Of a DNA stretch of 64,000 nucleotides, positions 45,279 to 53,840 are shown in pieces (the stretch's first letter is position 1; every line of letters starts with the position of its first letter). The stretch is taken from the NCBI RefSeq assembly GCF_001528665.1, contig NZ_BBYJ01000032.1, positions 31,378 through 95,377 of the forward strand, in the 5' to 3' direction. The notes under the pieces were generated by a model. The model did not search any database. It was not told the DNA's origin and saw only the letters and a program-made list of their open reading frames with translations. The DNA comes from Microtetraspora malaysiensis (lineage in GTDB: Bacteria > Actinomycetota > Actinomycetes > Streptosporangiales > Streptosporangiaceae). The position numbers and the translations under genes are program-made.

Positions 45279-46360
45279 GCCCCCGTACGCACCTGCGGAT
45301 CGAGGAAGCCGACCCGAGGCGGCGCGGGCGTGCGCGCGGGCAGCGGCTCGGCGCCGACATCGCGCGGGGCTGGCGCACGTACTCGGAGCTGTTCGAGGTC
45401 GCCGCGGCGGCCAGGGGCGTGACGCTCGACGTCCCCGCGCTCGCCCTCCGGAGCCTCGCCGCCACCCGCGCGTGGGCGCCCGAACTGGCCGACGAGGTCG
45501 AGGGCGTCGCCGAGGGCGCGGGCGTCCCGCTGTGGGTCGCCGCCGCGCTCAACGCGCGCACCGAGATCCTCGCCGCGGCCGGAACGCCGCGCGCCGGGGA
45601 GTGCTCGACCGTGGTCCGCGCCGGCGTCCTGGGCGGGCAGACGTGGGACTGGCACGAGGAACTGGCGGACGGGTGGCACCTGCAGTCCGTACGCGGTGAC
45701 ACGGTGGCCTTCACCGGGATCACCGAGCACGGCATCCTCGCCAAGATCGGCCTCAACGAGGCCGGGGTCGGTGTGCTGTTCAACATCCTCGGCCACGCGG
45801 ACGACGGCGCGGACGGCGTGCCGGTTCACCTCGTCGCCCGCAAGGTCCTCGGCGGCGCGCGGTCGTACGCCGAGGCGGTCGCCATCCTGACCGAGGCCCC
45901 GGTGTCCGCCTCCACCGTCGTGACCGTCGTCACCGCGGATCGGGCGGCGTGCGTCGAGTTGAGCCCGGCCGGGGCCGCTGTGATCACCTCCGACCTGACC
46001 ATGCCGGACGGCTCCTCCTGGCTCGTCCACACCAACCACTTCGCCGACCCGGCGCTCGCCGCGGGCGAGTTCCGCGGCCGGGCCGAGCCGGAGACCTACG
46101 ACCGGGCCCGCCTGCTCGCCGGGCGGATCCGGCACGGATGGCGCCTCGACGACGCCGACGACCTCGCCGCGCTGCTCACCGCCCATCCGGGCGACGGCGC
46201 CGAGATCTGCTGCCACGCGTCCGCCGACGGGCGGCTCGGCACGCGCTGGGCGTCGCTGGCCACCATCGCGGTCGAGCCCCGGGCCGGCCGCCTCATGGTG
46301 CACGACGGCGGCCCCTGCTCGGCGCACCCGTCCGCCTGGATCGCCCTGCCCCCTTGCTGA
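45275..46360 (+). CDS. C45-family N-terminal-nucleophile hydrolase (penicillin acyltransferase-like)
   Basis: This 361-residue protein starts at GTG in a GTGA overlap with the ATPase gene, so it belongs to the peptide importer operon. The pattern GECSTVV with Cys110, then GQTWDWHEEL, matches the acyl-CoA:6-aminopenicillanic-acid acyltransferase (C45) fold. There the precursor cuts itself before this Cys, which becomes the nucleophile. NEAGVGVLFNIL and VHTNHFADP are later family stations. In bacteria such proteins usually cleave N-acyl bonds. Here it may deacylate an imported N-acyl peptide or lactam; that link is inferred. Confidence 0.85.
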   Translation: MSPRTHLRIEEADPRRRGRARGQRLGADIARGWRTYSELFEVAAAARGVTLDVPALALRSLAATRAWAPELADEVEGVAEGAGVPLWVAAALNARTEILAAAGTPRAGECSTVVRAGVLGGQTWDWHEELADGWHLQSVRGDTVAFTGITEHGILAKIGLNEAGVGVLFNILGHADDGADGVPVHLVARKVLGGARSYAEAVAILTEAPVSASTVVTVVTADRAACVELSPAGAAVITSDLTMPDGSSWLVHTNHFADPALAAGEFRGRAEPETYDRARLLAGRIRHGWRLDDADDLAALLTAHPGDGAEICCHASADGRLGTRWASLATIAVEPRAGRLMVHDGGPCSAHPSAWIALPPC

Positions 46361-46370
46361 CGTCCCTCCC

Positions 46371-46401
46371 GCTGCTCCGCCGCCACCCGCGGCGGAGCAG
46401 C
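46371..46401 (+). terminator. Terminator of the peptide-importer operon
   Basis: A perfect 13-bp stem (GCTGCTCCGCCGC with its complement at 46389-46401) and loop CACCC, ten bases after the C45 stop. Confidence 0.8.
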
Positions 46402-46547
46402 GCGGGGCAGCGGCGGGATTTGCCGAAGCGGCAAGACGATTCACGGCGGCATCACCGCACAGCGGACGATTGACGCGCGAGTCATCAGTCGGTGCGCTCA
46501 CCTGGTCCGCACCTGCTCGCACGAGGATCGAGAGCTTTGGGGGATCG

Positions 46548-47537
46548 ATGTCGACGTCCGCTCCCGCCGCCGCGGCGGCCACGCATCGGGTGGTCTCGTC
46601 GCCCGCTGGTCGCATCCACCTGGTGGAACAGGGCTCCGGGCCGCTGGTGCTGCTGGTGCACGGGTTTCCTGAGTCGTGGTACTCCTGGCGCCACCAGTTG
46701 CCGGCACTGGCTGCGGCCGGTTACCGGGCCGTCGCCATCGACGTTCGCGGCTATGGCCGTTCTTCCAAGCCCGCAGACGTGGCCGCGTACCGGATGCTGG
46801 AACTGGTCGAGGACAACGTCGCCGTGGTGCGTGCCCTGGGCGAGCGGACGGCGGTGATCGTGGGCCACGACTGGGGTGCGACGATCGCCGCCGACTCCGC
46901 CGTCGTACGGCCCGACGTCTTCCGCGCGGTCGGGCTGTTGAGCGTGCCGTACGCGCCGCCCGGCGGACCGCGCCCAAGCGACGTCTTCGCACAGATGGGC
47001 GGAGACGAGGAGTTCTACGTCAGCTACTTCCAGGCGACCGGCCGGGCCGAGGCCGAGATCGAACCGGACGTCCGCGGCTGGCTCGCCGGCTTCTACGCCG
47101 CCCTGTCCGCCGACACGATGCCCCCCGCCGGCGCCCCGGACCCGCACTTCGTGTCCCGGGGCGGAAGGCTGCGTGACCGGTTCCCCACAGGTCGGCTGCC
47201 CGCCTGGCTCAGCGAGGACGATCTCGACGTCTACGCCGCGGAGTTCGAGCGGACCGGTATGAGCGGGGCTCTCAACCGCTACCGGAACATGGACCGGGAC
47301 TGGGAGGACCTCGCCGACTTCAACGGATCGCCGATTACTCAGCCGTCGCTGTTCATCGGAGGCGCGCGGGACGCGTCGACCACCTGGATGGCCGACGCCA
47401 TCGAGGCATACCCCGCCACCCTGCCGGGCCTGGTCTCCTCGCGCATTCTCGACGGCTGCGGCCACTGGATCCAGCAGGAGCGGCGAGCGGAGGTCAACGA
47501 GATCCTGACCGGCTGGCTCGCCTCTCTGCCCGGCTGA
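46548..47537 (+). CDS. Alpha/beta-hydrolase, epoxide-hydrolase-like
   Basis: This 329-residue protein starts at ATG 46548 after GGGGGA. It shows the oxyanion HGFPESWYSW motif, nucleophile Asp in VGHDWGATIA and a C-terminal His in GCGHWIQQE. The HGFPE and GHDWG pair is characteristic of soluble epoxide hydrolases; haloalkane dehalogenases are the close alternative. It is monocistronic. Confidence 0.9.
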   Translation: MSTSAPAAAAATHRVVSSPAGRIHLVEQGSGPLVLLVHGFPESWYSWRHQLPALAAAGYRAVAIDVRGYGRSSKPADVAAYRMLELVEDNVAVVRALGERTAVIVGHDWGATIAADSAVVRPDVFRAVGLLSVPYAPPGGPRPSDVFAQMGGDEEFYVSYFQATGRAEAEIEPDVRGWLAGFYAALSADTMPPAGAPDPHFVSRGGRLRDRFPTGRLPAWLSEDDLDVYAAEFERTGMSGALNRYRNMDRDWEDLADFNGSPITQPSLFIGGARDASTTWMADAIEAYPATLPGLVSSRILDGCGHWIQQERRAEVNEILTGWLASLPG

Positions 47538-47650
47538 CCCGCCGGCGAGACGCGCCCTACCACGCTCGGCAGGCCCCGGCGTCTGATCACCCGGCCGGGG
47601 GCGACCGCCGTTCTCCTGTGGAGCGCGTGGAGAGGAAGTCGATCCGCCGT

Positions 47651-48277
47651 CTATCCGTCCGCCGGGCCGAAGGACGCGAGGAACGTGCCGACGGCGGCGC
47701 GGGCGATCTCATGCAGCTCGGCGTCGTCGATCCGGCGGGTCCCCATCCGGGAGCGTGCTTCCAGCGGACCGGTGAGCAGTGCCATGAACTGTTCGGCCGC
47801 TCGGTCGGGGTCGGAGGCGCGCAGGCGTCCGGCGAGGGTGAGCCGTGCCAGCCGGTCGGCCACCGCCTGGGTGAGGCGGTGCGGCCCGCTCTCGGTGACG
47901 ATGTCGAGTATGTCGGGGAACTGGGTGATCTCCGAATAGAGCAGCCGCCGCAGGGCGCAGGAACGGTCGTCGGTGTGCAGGCGGAGGAGACGGTGGCCGA
48001 CCTCCTCCAGCGTGGCGCGCAGGTCGGGGCCGGGCTCGGCGAGCGGTTCCAGCGCGGCGAGTCGCTCATGCAGCGCGGTCTGGGCCGCGGTCTGCATCGC
48101 GTGCCGGAACAGGGTGGCCTTGTCGGTGAGGTGGTTGTACACCGTGGGTTTGGCCACGCCCGCCTCGTTGGCGATCTCCTGCACGCAGGCCTGGGCGTAC
48201 CCCTGACGGGCGAACACGGTGAACGCGCCGTCCAGGATCGCCTGTCGTTTGTCGATCCGTCCACGTGACCTGACCAT
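47651..48277 (-). CDS. TetR-family repressor next to MFS exporter
   Basis: This 208-residue protein has its helix-turn-helix at about residues 15-60 (CVQEIANEAGVAKPTVYNHLTDKATLF). The ligand domain follows the AcrR/TetR_C pattern. It is divergent from the MFS gene. A TGGTTCA-6-TGAACCA operator-like repeat and an 18-bp palindrome lie in and beside the 78-bp intergenic gap. Confidence 0.9.
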   Translation of the reverse strand: MVRSRGRIDKRQAILDGAFTVFARQGYAQACVQEIANEAGVAKPTVYNHLTDKATLFRHAMQTAAQTALHERLAALEPLAEPGPDLRATLEEVGHRLLRLHTDDRSCALRRLLYSEITQFPDILDIVTESGPHRLTQAVADRLARLTLAGRLRASDPDRAAEQFMALLTGPLEARSRMGTRRIDDAELHEIARAAVGTFLASFGPADG

Positions 48278-48294
48278 GCCCTGATTGTACTCAC

Positions 48295-48314
48295 TGGTTC
48301 AGTCCCGTGAACCA
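48295..48314. promoter_or_regulatory. TetR operator-like inverted repeat
   Basis: TGGTTCA (48295-48301), six bases, then TGAACCA (48308-48314). It lies 18 bases from the TetR start and 42 from the MFS start, a good place to repress both promoters. Confidence 0.6.
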
Positions 48315-48347
48315 TGAGGTTGCGTTTGGATCAGCGAGGTAAGTATT

Positions 48348-48365
48348 TTGAACTCATGAGTTCAA
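48348..48365. promoter_or_regulatory. 18-bp perfect palindrome over the MFS start codon
   Basis: TTGAACTCATGAGTTCAA is a perfect palindrome whose centre includes the ATG of the exporter (48356-48358). It may be a second repressor site sharing the GAAC/GTTC half-site theme with the repeat at 48295, or an RNA hairpin that hides the start. Confidence 0.5.
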
Positions 48366-49816
48366 CAGAGGAAGACGATCGTCTCGATCCGCGGCTACTG
48401 GTGATGATCGCCGTGGTCCTGCTGGGCGGGCTGCTGGGGATCCTCAACAGCACGATGGCCGCCGTCGCCACCGAGAGTCTGGCCGTGGCGTTCGACGCCT
48501 CGCTCAGCATGGTCGGCTGGGCCTCCACCGGGTTCCTGCTGGTGGTCACCGCCACCATCCCGTTCACCACCTGGGCGGTCGACAGGTTCGGCGGCAGACG
48601 GCTGTGGCTGACCGGCCTGGCGCTGTTCATGGCGGGGTCGCTGGCCGCAGGACTGGCCTGGAACGTCGGCAGCCTGATCGCCTTCCGCGCTCTGCAGGGC
48701 CTCGGCGCCGGGTTGCTCGACCCGCTCGTGCTGATCCTGCTGGCCCGCGCCGCCGGACCGCGACGCGCCGGACGGGTGATGGGCCTGATGGGGGTCGTGC
48801 TGTCGCTGGGACCGGTGCTCGGGCCGATCGCGGGCGGCGCGGTCCTGCACGATCTGTCGTGGCGCTGGATGTTCCTGCTCAGCGTGCCCATCGGACTGAT
48901 CGCGTACGTGCTGGCCCTGCGGGTGATTCCGGCCGATTCCCCGGCCGACTCCCCGGCCGACTCACCGGCCGGGCGGCGGGCACAGGTCCGCCTGGACGTG
49001 CTGGGACTGGCCCTGCTCGCGCCGGGATTCGCCGCGCTCGTCCTGGCTCTGTCGCAAACGGCCGAACACGGAGCGTTCATCACCTGGCAGGCACTACTCC
49101 CGCTGGCCGCGGGCGTCGCGCTGATGATCGGCTACGTCGTCCACGCGCTCGCCGCGCGGCGCACGCCACCGCTGATCGACGTACGGCTGTTCGCCTCCCG
49201 CGGCTTCACCGCCAGCGTCACCATCATGGGGCTGGGCGGCCTGGCCAACTTCGCGACCCTGTTCGCGTTGCCGCTGTACTACCAGCAGGCACACGGGCAG
49301 GGCGTGCTGGCCGCCGGGCTGCTGATGGCCCCGGCGGGTCTGGGCGGCGCGATCGCCATGCCGCTCGCGGGCGGGCTGTCGGACCGGCTCGGCGCCCGCG
49401 GCCTGGCCGTCGGCGGCGCGGCCCTGGCCGGGCTCAGCGCACTGGCGTTCACCCGGATCGGAGCCGACACCGCCGAGATGTGGCCCGTGCTGGCGGCGCT
49501 GACCATCGGCCTGGGCATGGGCTGTTTCAGCGCCCCGACGATGGGGTCGCTGTACCGGAGCCTGCCCGGCCCCATGGTGGCGCAGGGCAGCTCCGTGCTC
49601 TACATGCTCAACCAGCTCGGCGCCGCACTCGGCATCGCCCTGGTCACCCTCGTCCTGCAGACCTCCGGCGACCCGATCGCCGGATTCCACGGAGTCTTCT
49701 GGCTCGTCGTCGCCGCCATCGCGGCGGTGCTCGCCGCGATCCCGCTGCTGCCCGGCCGTCCCCAGGAGCCGTCCGACCACCCCCAAGCCGTCACATCCGG
49801 AAAGGCGTCCTCATGA
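48356..49816 (+). CDS. MFS drug exporter (DHA2 type)
   Basis: This 486-residue membrane protein has about 14 hydrophobic segments. Motifs include LNSTMAAVATESLA, the loop DRFGGRRLW (motif A) and GLMGVVLSLGPVLGPIAGG (motif C, antiporters). A three-copy 12-bp tandem repeat (48929-48964) encodes Pro-Ala-Asp-Ser units in the loop after the sixth segment. Regulation by the divergent TetR protein is likely; the exported compound is unknown. Confidence 0.92.
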   Translation: MSSTEEDDRLDPRLLVMIAVVLLGGLLGILNSTMAAVATESLAVAFDASLSMVGWASTGFLLVVTATIPFTTWAVDRFGGRRLWLTGLALFMAGSLAAGLAWNVGSLIAFRALQGLGAGLLDPLVLILLARAAGPRRAGRVMGLMGVVLSLGPVLGPIAGGAVLHDLSWRWMFLLSVPIGLIAYVLALRVIPADSPADSPADSPAGRRAQVRLDVLGLALLAPGFAALVLALSQTAEHGAFITWQALLPLAAGVALMIGYVVHALAARRTPPLIDVRLFASRGFTASVTIMGLGGLANFATLFALPLYYQQAHGQGVLAAGLLMAPAGLGGAIAMPLAGGLSDRLGARGLAVGGAALAGLSALAFTRIGADTAEMWPVLAALTIGLGMGCFSAPTMGSLYRSLPGPMVAQGSSVLYMLNQLGAALGIALVTLVLQTSGDPIAGFHGVFWLVVAAIAAVLAAIPLLPGRPQEPSDHPQAVTSGKASS

Positions 49817-50604
49817 CAGCGATCGTCATCACCGGTGGCACCGACGGGATGGGCCGGGCCCTGGCCCGCACCTATCTCGACCGCGGTGACACCGTCGTCA
49901 TCGTCGGCCGCGACCCCGCCAAGGCCGCCACCCTCCCCGACGCCCACTTCATCCGGGCCGATCTGAGTCTCGTCGCCGAGAACCGGCGCGTCATCGAGGA
50001 GATCAACGAGCGCTACCCCGCCGTGCGCGCGCTCGTGCTGTGCGCCAGGTACTTCCGCTCTACCCGCTTCGTCACAGCGGAGGGCTTCGAGGGCACCTTC
50101 GCGCTGGACTACCTCAGCCGGTTCCTGCTCAGCCACGGCCTGGACCGGCCACGCGTCATCGTCAACGTGTCCGGGCCGGCGCCCGGCATCCCCGCCGGCC
50201 GCATCCGCTGGAACGACCTCATGCTCGAACGCGGCTACGACGGTGTCGCCGCCCAGATGCAGGCCGGCCGCGCCAACGACCTGCTCGGCGTCGCCTTCGC
50301 CCGCCGGCATGCCGCCGGACCCACCCGGTACGTGCTGATCAACCCCGGCCCCGTCTCGACCAGCTTCGCCGGCGAGTACGACGCGGCCACCGCCGCCCAC
50401 GTCGCGGGGCTCAAGAGGTACGGCGCACCCGTCGACGACGGCATCAAACCGATCATCGCGCGCGTCGACGCCCCACCCGCCGAGCCGCTCAGCGCCTTCC
50501 TCCCGGACGCTCGGATCAGCCTGGACAACCCGTCCTTCGTTCCGGGCGACGCCGGCCGCCTCGACGACCTCACCCGCCGCCTGCTGCGTTCCCGGGATAA
50601 CTGA
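49813..50604 (+). CDS. SDR-fold protein lacking the catalytic Tyr-x-x-x-Lys
   Basis: This 263-residue protein overlaps the exporter stop (ATGA). The nucleotide loop TGGTDGMGRALA and an Asp-containing IRADLSL strand are present. At the active site, where YxxxK is expected, the sequence reads QMQAGRAND, placing Met and Arg in the two key positions. It may bind a cofactor without being a standard dehydrogenase. It is cotranscribed with the exporter. Confidence 0.82.
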   Translation: MTAIVITGGTDGMGRALARTYLDRGDTVVIVGRDPAKAATLPDAHFIRADLSLVAENRRVIEEINERYPAVRALVLCARYFRSTRFVTAEGFEGTFALDYLSRFLLSHGLDRPRVIVNVSGPAPGIPAGRIRWNDLMLERGYDGVAAQMQAGRANDLLGVAFARRHAAGPTRYVLINPGPVSTSFAGEYDAATAAHVAGLKRYGAPVDDGIKPIIARVDAPPAEPLSAFLPDARISLDNPSFVPGDAGRLDDLTRRLLRSRDN

Positions 50605-50620
50605 ACACAGCCGTCGCTCG

Positions 50621-50649
50621 CGGCCCCGCCCCTCGCAGGGGCGGGGCCG
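50621..50649 (+). terminator. Hairpin after the exporter/SDR operon
   Basis: A perfect 13-bp stem (CGGCCCCGCCCCT with its complement at 50637-50649) and a 3-base loop, 16 bases after the SDR stop. Confidence 0.85.
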
Positions 50650-51057
50650 TACCGCTGTTTTCCGCGCGATCCTCGAATGCCGGGGGCCGCGCCGTTTGGA
50701 ACTCCATATTCGTCGGAGAAATGGCGCAATGGATGGGGTGTATCCCGATTTCTATGGTTTGTTGAATTCGGTGTAAATTGTCCGGATCTGTTGTGGGTGC
50801 GTGGAGCGTCAGCGGGCGTCCCGCTCGCTGATGTGGCCGGATGCCGGTAAACCGCTGGGAGCGGCCTCGCGTCTGATCATGGAGACTGGAGAAATAATCC
50901 AGCTAGATCACGATATTTGAATGCCTCGGCAGAAGATAACGCTATATTTCCGAATGGAGTGGGCGCAGCTTCCATGGGGGCGAGATACGAAGCTGTGCGG
51001 GCCGGGGGAGAAATCGCGTGCAACCGACCGTCGCGAAGGCGCATAAGGAGAACGGGC
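50650..51057 (+). other. AT-richer intergenic region upstream of the response regulator
   Basis: There is no convincing gene. The stretch 50695-50790 is clearly richer in A+T than its surroundings, as is 50885-50955. It probably holds the promoter and a long leader of the response-regulator gene. I see no defined boxes worth naming. Confidence 0.5.
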
Positions 51058-51783
51058 TTGATCCGTCTACTGCTAGCGGAGAACATGCACCTTGTCCGAT
51101 CGGCCCTCGTGGCGCTGCTCTCCACAGAGGGCGACCTGGAGGTGGTCGCGGAGACCGGCCAGGGCGGCGAGATCGTCCCGCTCGCCCGGGAGACCCGTCC
51201 GGACGTCGCGCTCCTGGACATCTGCCTCCCCGGCGTCGACGGCCTGACCGCCGCGGCCGAGCTGCACGAGCGGATGCCCGAATGCAAGACGGTGATCCTC
51301 ACCGGTCGCGGCACCCCGGCGGCGCTGCGCCGGGCGCTCGGGGTCAAGGCCCGCGGTTTCATGGTCAAGGACGGCTCGGCCCAGCAGCTCGTCGACTGCG
51401 TGCGCCGGGTGGCGCGCGGAGAGCGGGCGATCGACCCCGAGCTGGCCCTCGCCGCGCTCAACGCCCCGGAGAACCCGCTCACCTCGCGGGAACTGGACGT
51501 TCTCCAGGTCGCCGCCGAAGGCTCCACAGTGACCGAGATCGCCGACCGGCTCTATCTGTCCCCGGGGACGGTACGGAACTACCTGTGCCGCATCCTGCCG
51601 AAGGTCGGCGCCCGCACCCGCGTGGAGGCGATCAGGATCTCGCTGGAGCGCGGCTGGCTGTGGCCGGAGACGGGCGGCGACATCGGCATGGTCCACTACC
51701 CGGCCCTGGGCGGCCTACGCGGCTCCGGCGGGGCCGAGCACGTCCCGGTCGCCGGCCGTACGGCGCCGCGGCGTGGCCGCTGA
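51058..51783 (+). CDS. LuxR/NarL-type response regulator (RamR-like), lanthipeptide cluster regulator
   Basis: This 241-residue protein starts at TTG 51058 with AAGGAG seven bases upstream. The receiver domain (about 1-120) has phosphoacceptor Asp54 (LLDICLPGVDG), Thr in ILTGRG and Lys in FMVKDG. The acidic pair that normally binds magnesium reads Glu8-Asn9 (LLAENMH), so phosphorylation may be altered. The LuxR helix-turn-helix lies at about 145-205 (LTSRELDVLQVAAEGSTVTEIA). No sensor kinase is adjacent, as with the orphan regulator RamR of SapB loci. It is convergent with the cluster operon and its likely activator. Confidence 0.88.
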   Translation: MIRLLLAENMHLVRSALVALLSTEGDLEVVAETGQGGEIVPLARETRPDVALLDICLPGVDGLTAAAELHERMPECKTVILTGRGTPAALRRALGVKARGFMVKDGSAQQLVDCVRRVARGERAIDPELALAALNAPENPLTSRELDVLQVAAEGSTVTEIADRLYLSPGTVRNYLCRILPKVGARTRVEAIRISLERGWLWPETGGDIGMVHYPALGGLRGSGGAEHVPVAGRTAPRRGR

Positions 51784-51803
51784 TCGGGCGGCACCGAACC
51801 CCA

Positions 51804-53840
51804 CTAGGGGAAGAGGCCGGTGTGGGCGGCGAGGAAGGCGAGGGTGTCGGCGGCCAGCGCGGTGGCCCGGCTGGCGGCCCGGGCCCCGTGCCCCACGTCG
51901 CCCTCGTGCCGCAGCAGGATCGGCCGATCGTCGCCGGCGGCCCGCTGGAGCGCGGCGCACATCTTGCGCGCGTGCGCGGGATCGACGCGGGTGTCCCCGC
52001 CGAAGACGGTGAACAGCGTGGCGGGATAGTCCACGCCCTCGCGCACCCGGTGATAGGGCGAGTAGCCGAGCAGGCAGCGGAAGAGGTCCGGGTCCTCGGC
52101 CGAGCCGTACTCGCCCCGCCAGGCCGGGCCGAGGCCGGAGCGTTCGTAACGGACCATGTCGAGAAGCGGAGCCGAGCAGACCGCGGCGGCGAACAGCTCG
52201 GGCCGCTGGGTCAGGGCGGCGCCCACCAGCAGGCCGCCGTTCGACTCGCCCCAGATCCCGAGCCGGTCCGGGGCGGTCCAGCCGTCGGCGATCAGCTTCT
52301 CCGCCGCCGCGACGAAGTCGTCGAAGGTGTTCTGTTTGCGGTCCAGCATGCCCGCGCGGTGCCATTCCTCGCCCTCTTCGCCGCCGCCGCGCACCATGGC
52401 CACCGCCACCACGCCGCCGGCCTCGGTCCACGCCAGGGTGTCGGCGGCGTACGCGGGGGTCAGCGTGACCCCGAACCCGCCGTAGCCGTACAGGATCGCG
52501 GGCCTCGGCCCGTGCAGACCGGCCCGCGCGATGATGAGCATCGGCACCCGCGTCCCGTCGGCCGAGACGCAGTGCAGCCGGTGGCTCTCGATCCGCGGCT
52601 CGTCGTCGCCGGACCGCGGCCGTCCGCCCGGTACGGCGGCCCGCGCGCCCGGGCCGGGCCCGGGGGCGGTCTCACCGGTGCGGCCGTCGAAGCGCCACAC
52701 CGCCGGCGGCGTGACGTGGTCGGTGTAGGTGAACCACGCCTCGCGGCCGTGCCGTACGGACAGGGGGCCGACGGACCCCGCGCCGGGCAGCGGCACGGTG
52801 CCGAGCCGCTCGCCGGTGTCCAGATCGTGGACGCCGATCTCGGCGACCGCGTGCCGGACGCGGGTGACGAGCAGCAGGGGGCGGCTCGGCCCGGTCCCGT
52901 CGAGGATGGCGAAGTCCGCGAGAACCGCCTCCGGGTCGGCCGGGACCAGGTCCTTCCACACGTCCGGCCGCTCCGGGTCGCCCACACACAGCCGCACCCG
53001 GGGCGCGTCCCGGTCGGTGACGACGTACACGCGGCCGTCGCGGGCGACGGTCAGCGCGGTCCGCGCGTCCACGCCCTCCTGCACGACCCGCAGATCCGGC
53101 TCCTCGGGACGGCCCCCGGCCAGGTCGGCCAGCCACAGGTCGTTGCGCGAGCCGAGCGACGCGGAGACGACCAGCCAGCGGCCGTCCCCGCTGATCTCCA
53201 GCCCGTACGAGGCGACGCCCTCGCGGGCGAAGACCGGGACGTCCGCCGGGACGCCCATCCGGTGCAGGAAGACGCCGCGCGGCTCGGTCCGCACGTAGAA
53301 GAAGCCGGTCCCCCCGGCCAGCCAGGCCACGGGGGAGTAGCGGCAGGGGCCGACCGGCCCGTCCACGACGCGGCGCGTCCGGACGTCCATGACGTACAGC
53401 TCGGACCGCTCGTCCCCCCTGCGCGAGATCTGGTACGCCAGGAGCCCGCCGTCCGAGTCGGGCTGCCACGCGTCGAGCGTGGTCAGGCCGGTCGGGTCGA
53501 GCACCGACGGGTCGAGGAGGAGCTGCTCGGCCGGCCCGGGCCCGGTGACGTGGAGTGCCGCGTGCTCCTGCCCCGCCGTGCGACGCAGGAAGAACGCCCG
53601 TTCGCCCCGCCACAGCGGCGCGGTGACCATGCCCGCGTCCGCCAGTTCGGCCAGCCGCGTGTACAGCCGGGCCCGGCCGGGCAGCGCGGCCGCGTGTGCC
53701 CGCCAGAGGTCGTCCTGCGCGGCCAGCCACCTCCGCGTCTCCAGGTCGTCCGGGTCCTCGAGGCGGCGGTAGGGGTCCGGTACGGCGACGCCGTGCAGCC
53801 GATCGACGACAGCCTGGCGCTCCACATAGGGATATTTCAT
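51804..53840 (-). CDS. Prolyl oligopeptidase (S9A), probable lanthipeptide leader peptidase
   Basis: This 678-residue enzyme starts at ATG 53840, overlapping the exporter stop (ATGA). The N-terminal and middle parts form the beta-propeller gate; the C-terminal hydrolase has Ser533 in GESNGGLL, Asp in FGGDTRVDPAHA and His in GDVGHGAR. No signal peptide. The enzyme cuts after proline in short peptides. The cluster precursor has Pro12 at the leader/core border, and POP-type leader peptidases are known for class III lanthipeptides (FlaP of flavipeptin). The assignment is inferred from operon membership and specificity. Confidence 0.9.
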   Translation of the reverse strand: MKYPYVERQAVVDRLHGVAVPDPYRRLEDPDDLETRRWLAAQDDLWRAHAAALPGRARLYTRLAELADAGMVTAPLWRGERAFFLRRTAGQEHAALHVTGPGPAEQLLLDPSVLDPTGLTTLDAWQPDSDGGLLAYQISRRGDERSELYVMDVRTRRVVDGPVGPCRYSPVAWLAGGTGFFYVRTEPRGVFLHRMGVPADVPVFAREGVASYGLEISGDGRWLVVSASLGSRNDLWLADLAGGRPEEPDLRVVQEGVDARTALTVARDGRVYVVTDRDAPRVRLCVGDPERPDVWKDLVPADPEAVLADFAILDGTGPSRPLLLVTRVRHAVAEIGVHDLDTGERLGTVPLPGAGSVGPLSVRHGREAWFTYTDHVTPPAVWRFDGRTGETAPGPGPGARAAVPGGRPRSGDDEPRIESHRLHCVSADGTRVPMLIIARAGLHGPRPAILYGYGGFGVTLTPAYAADTLAWTEAGGVVAVAMVRGGGEEGEEWHRAGMLDRKQNTFDDFVAAAEKLIADGWTAPDRLGIWGESNGGLLVGAALTQRPELFAAAVCSAPLLDMVRYERSGLGPAWRGEYGSAEDPDLFRCLLGYSPYHRVREGVDYPATLFTVFGGDTRVDPAHARKMCAALQRAAGDDRPILLRHEGDVGHGARAASRATALAADTLAFLAAHTGLFP

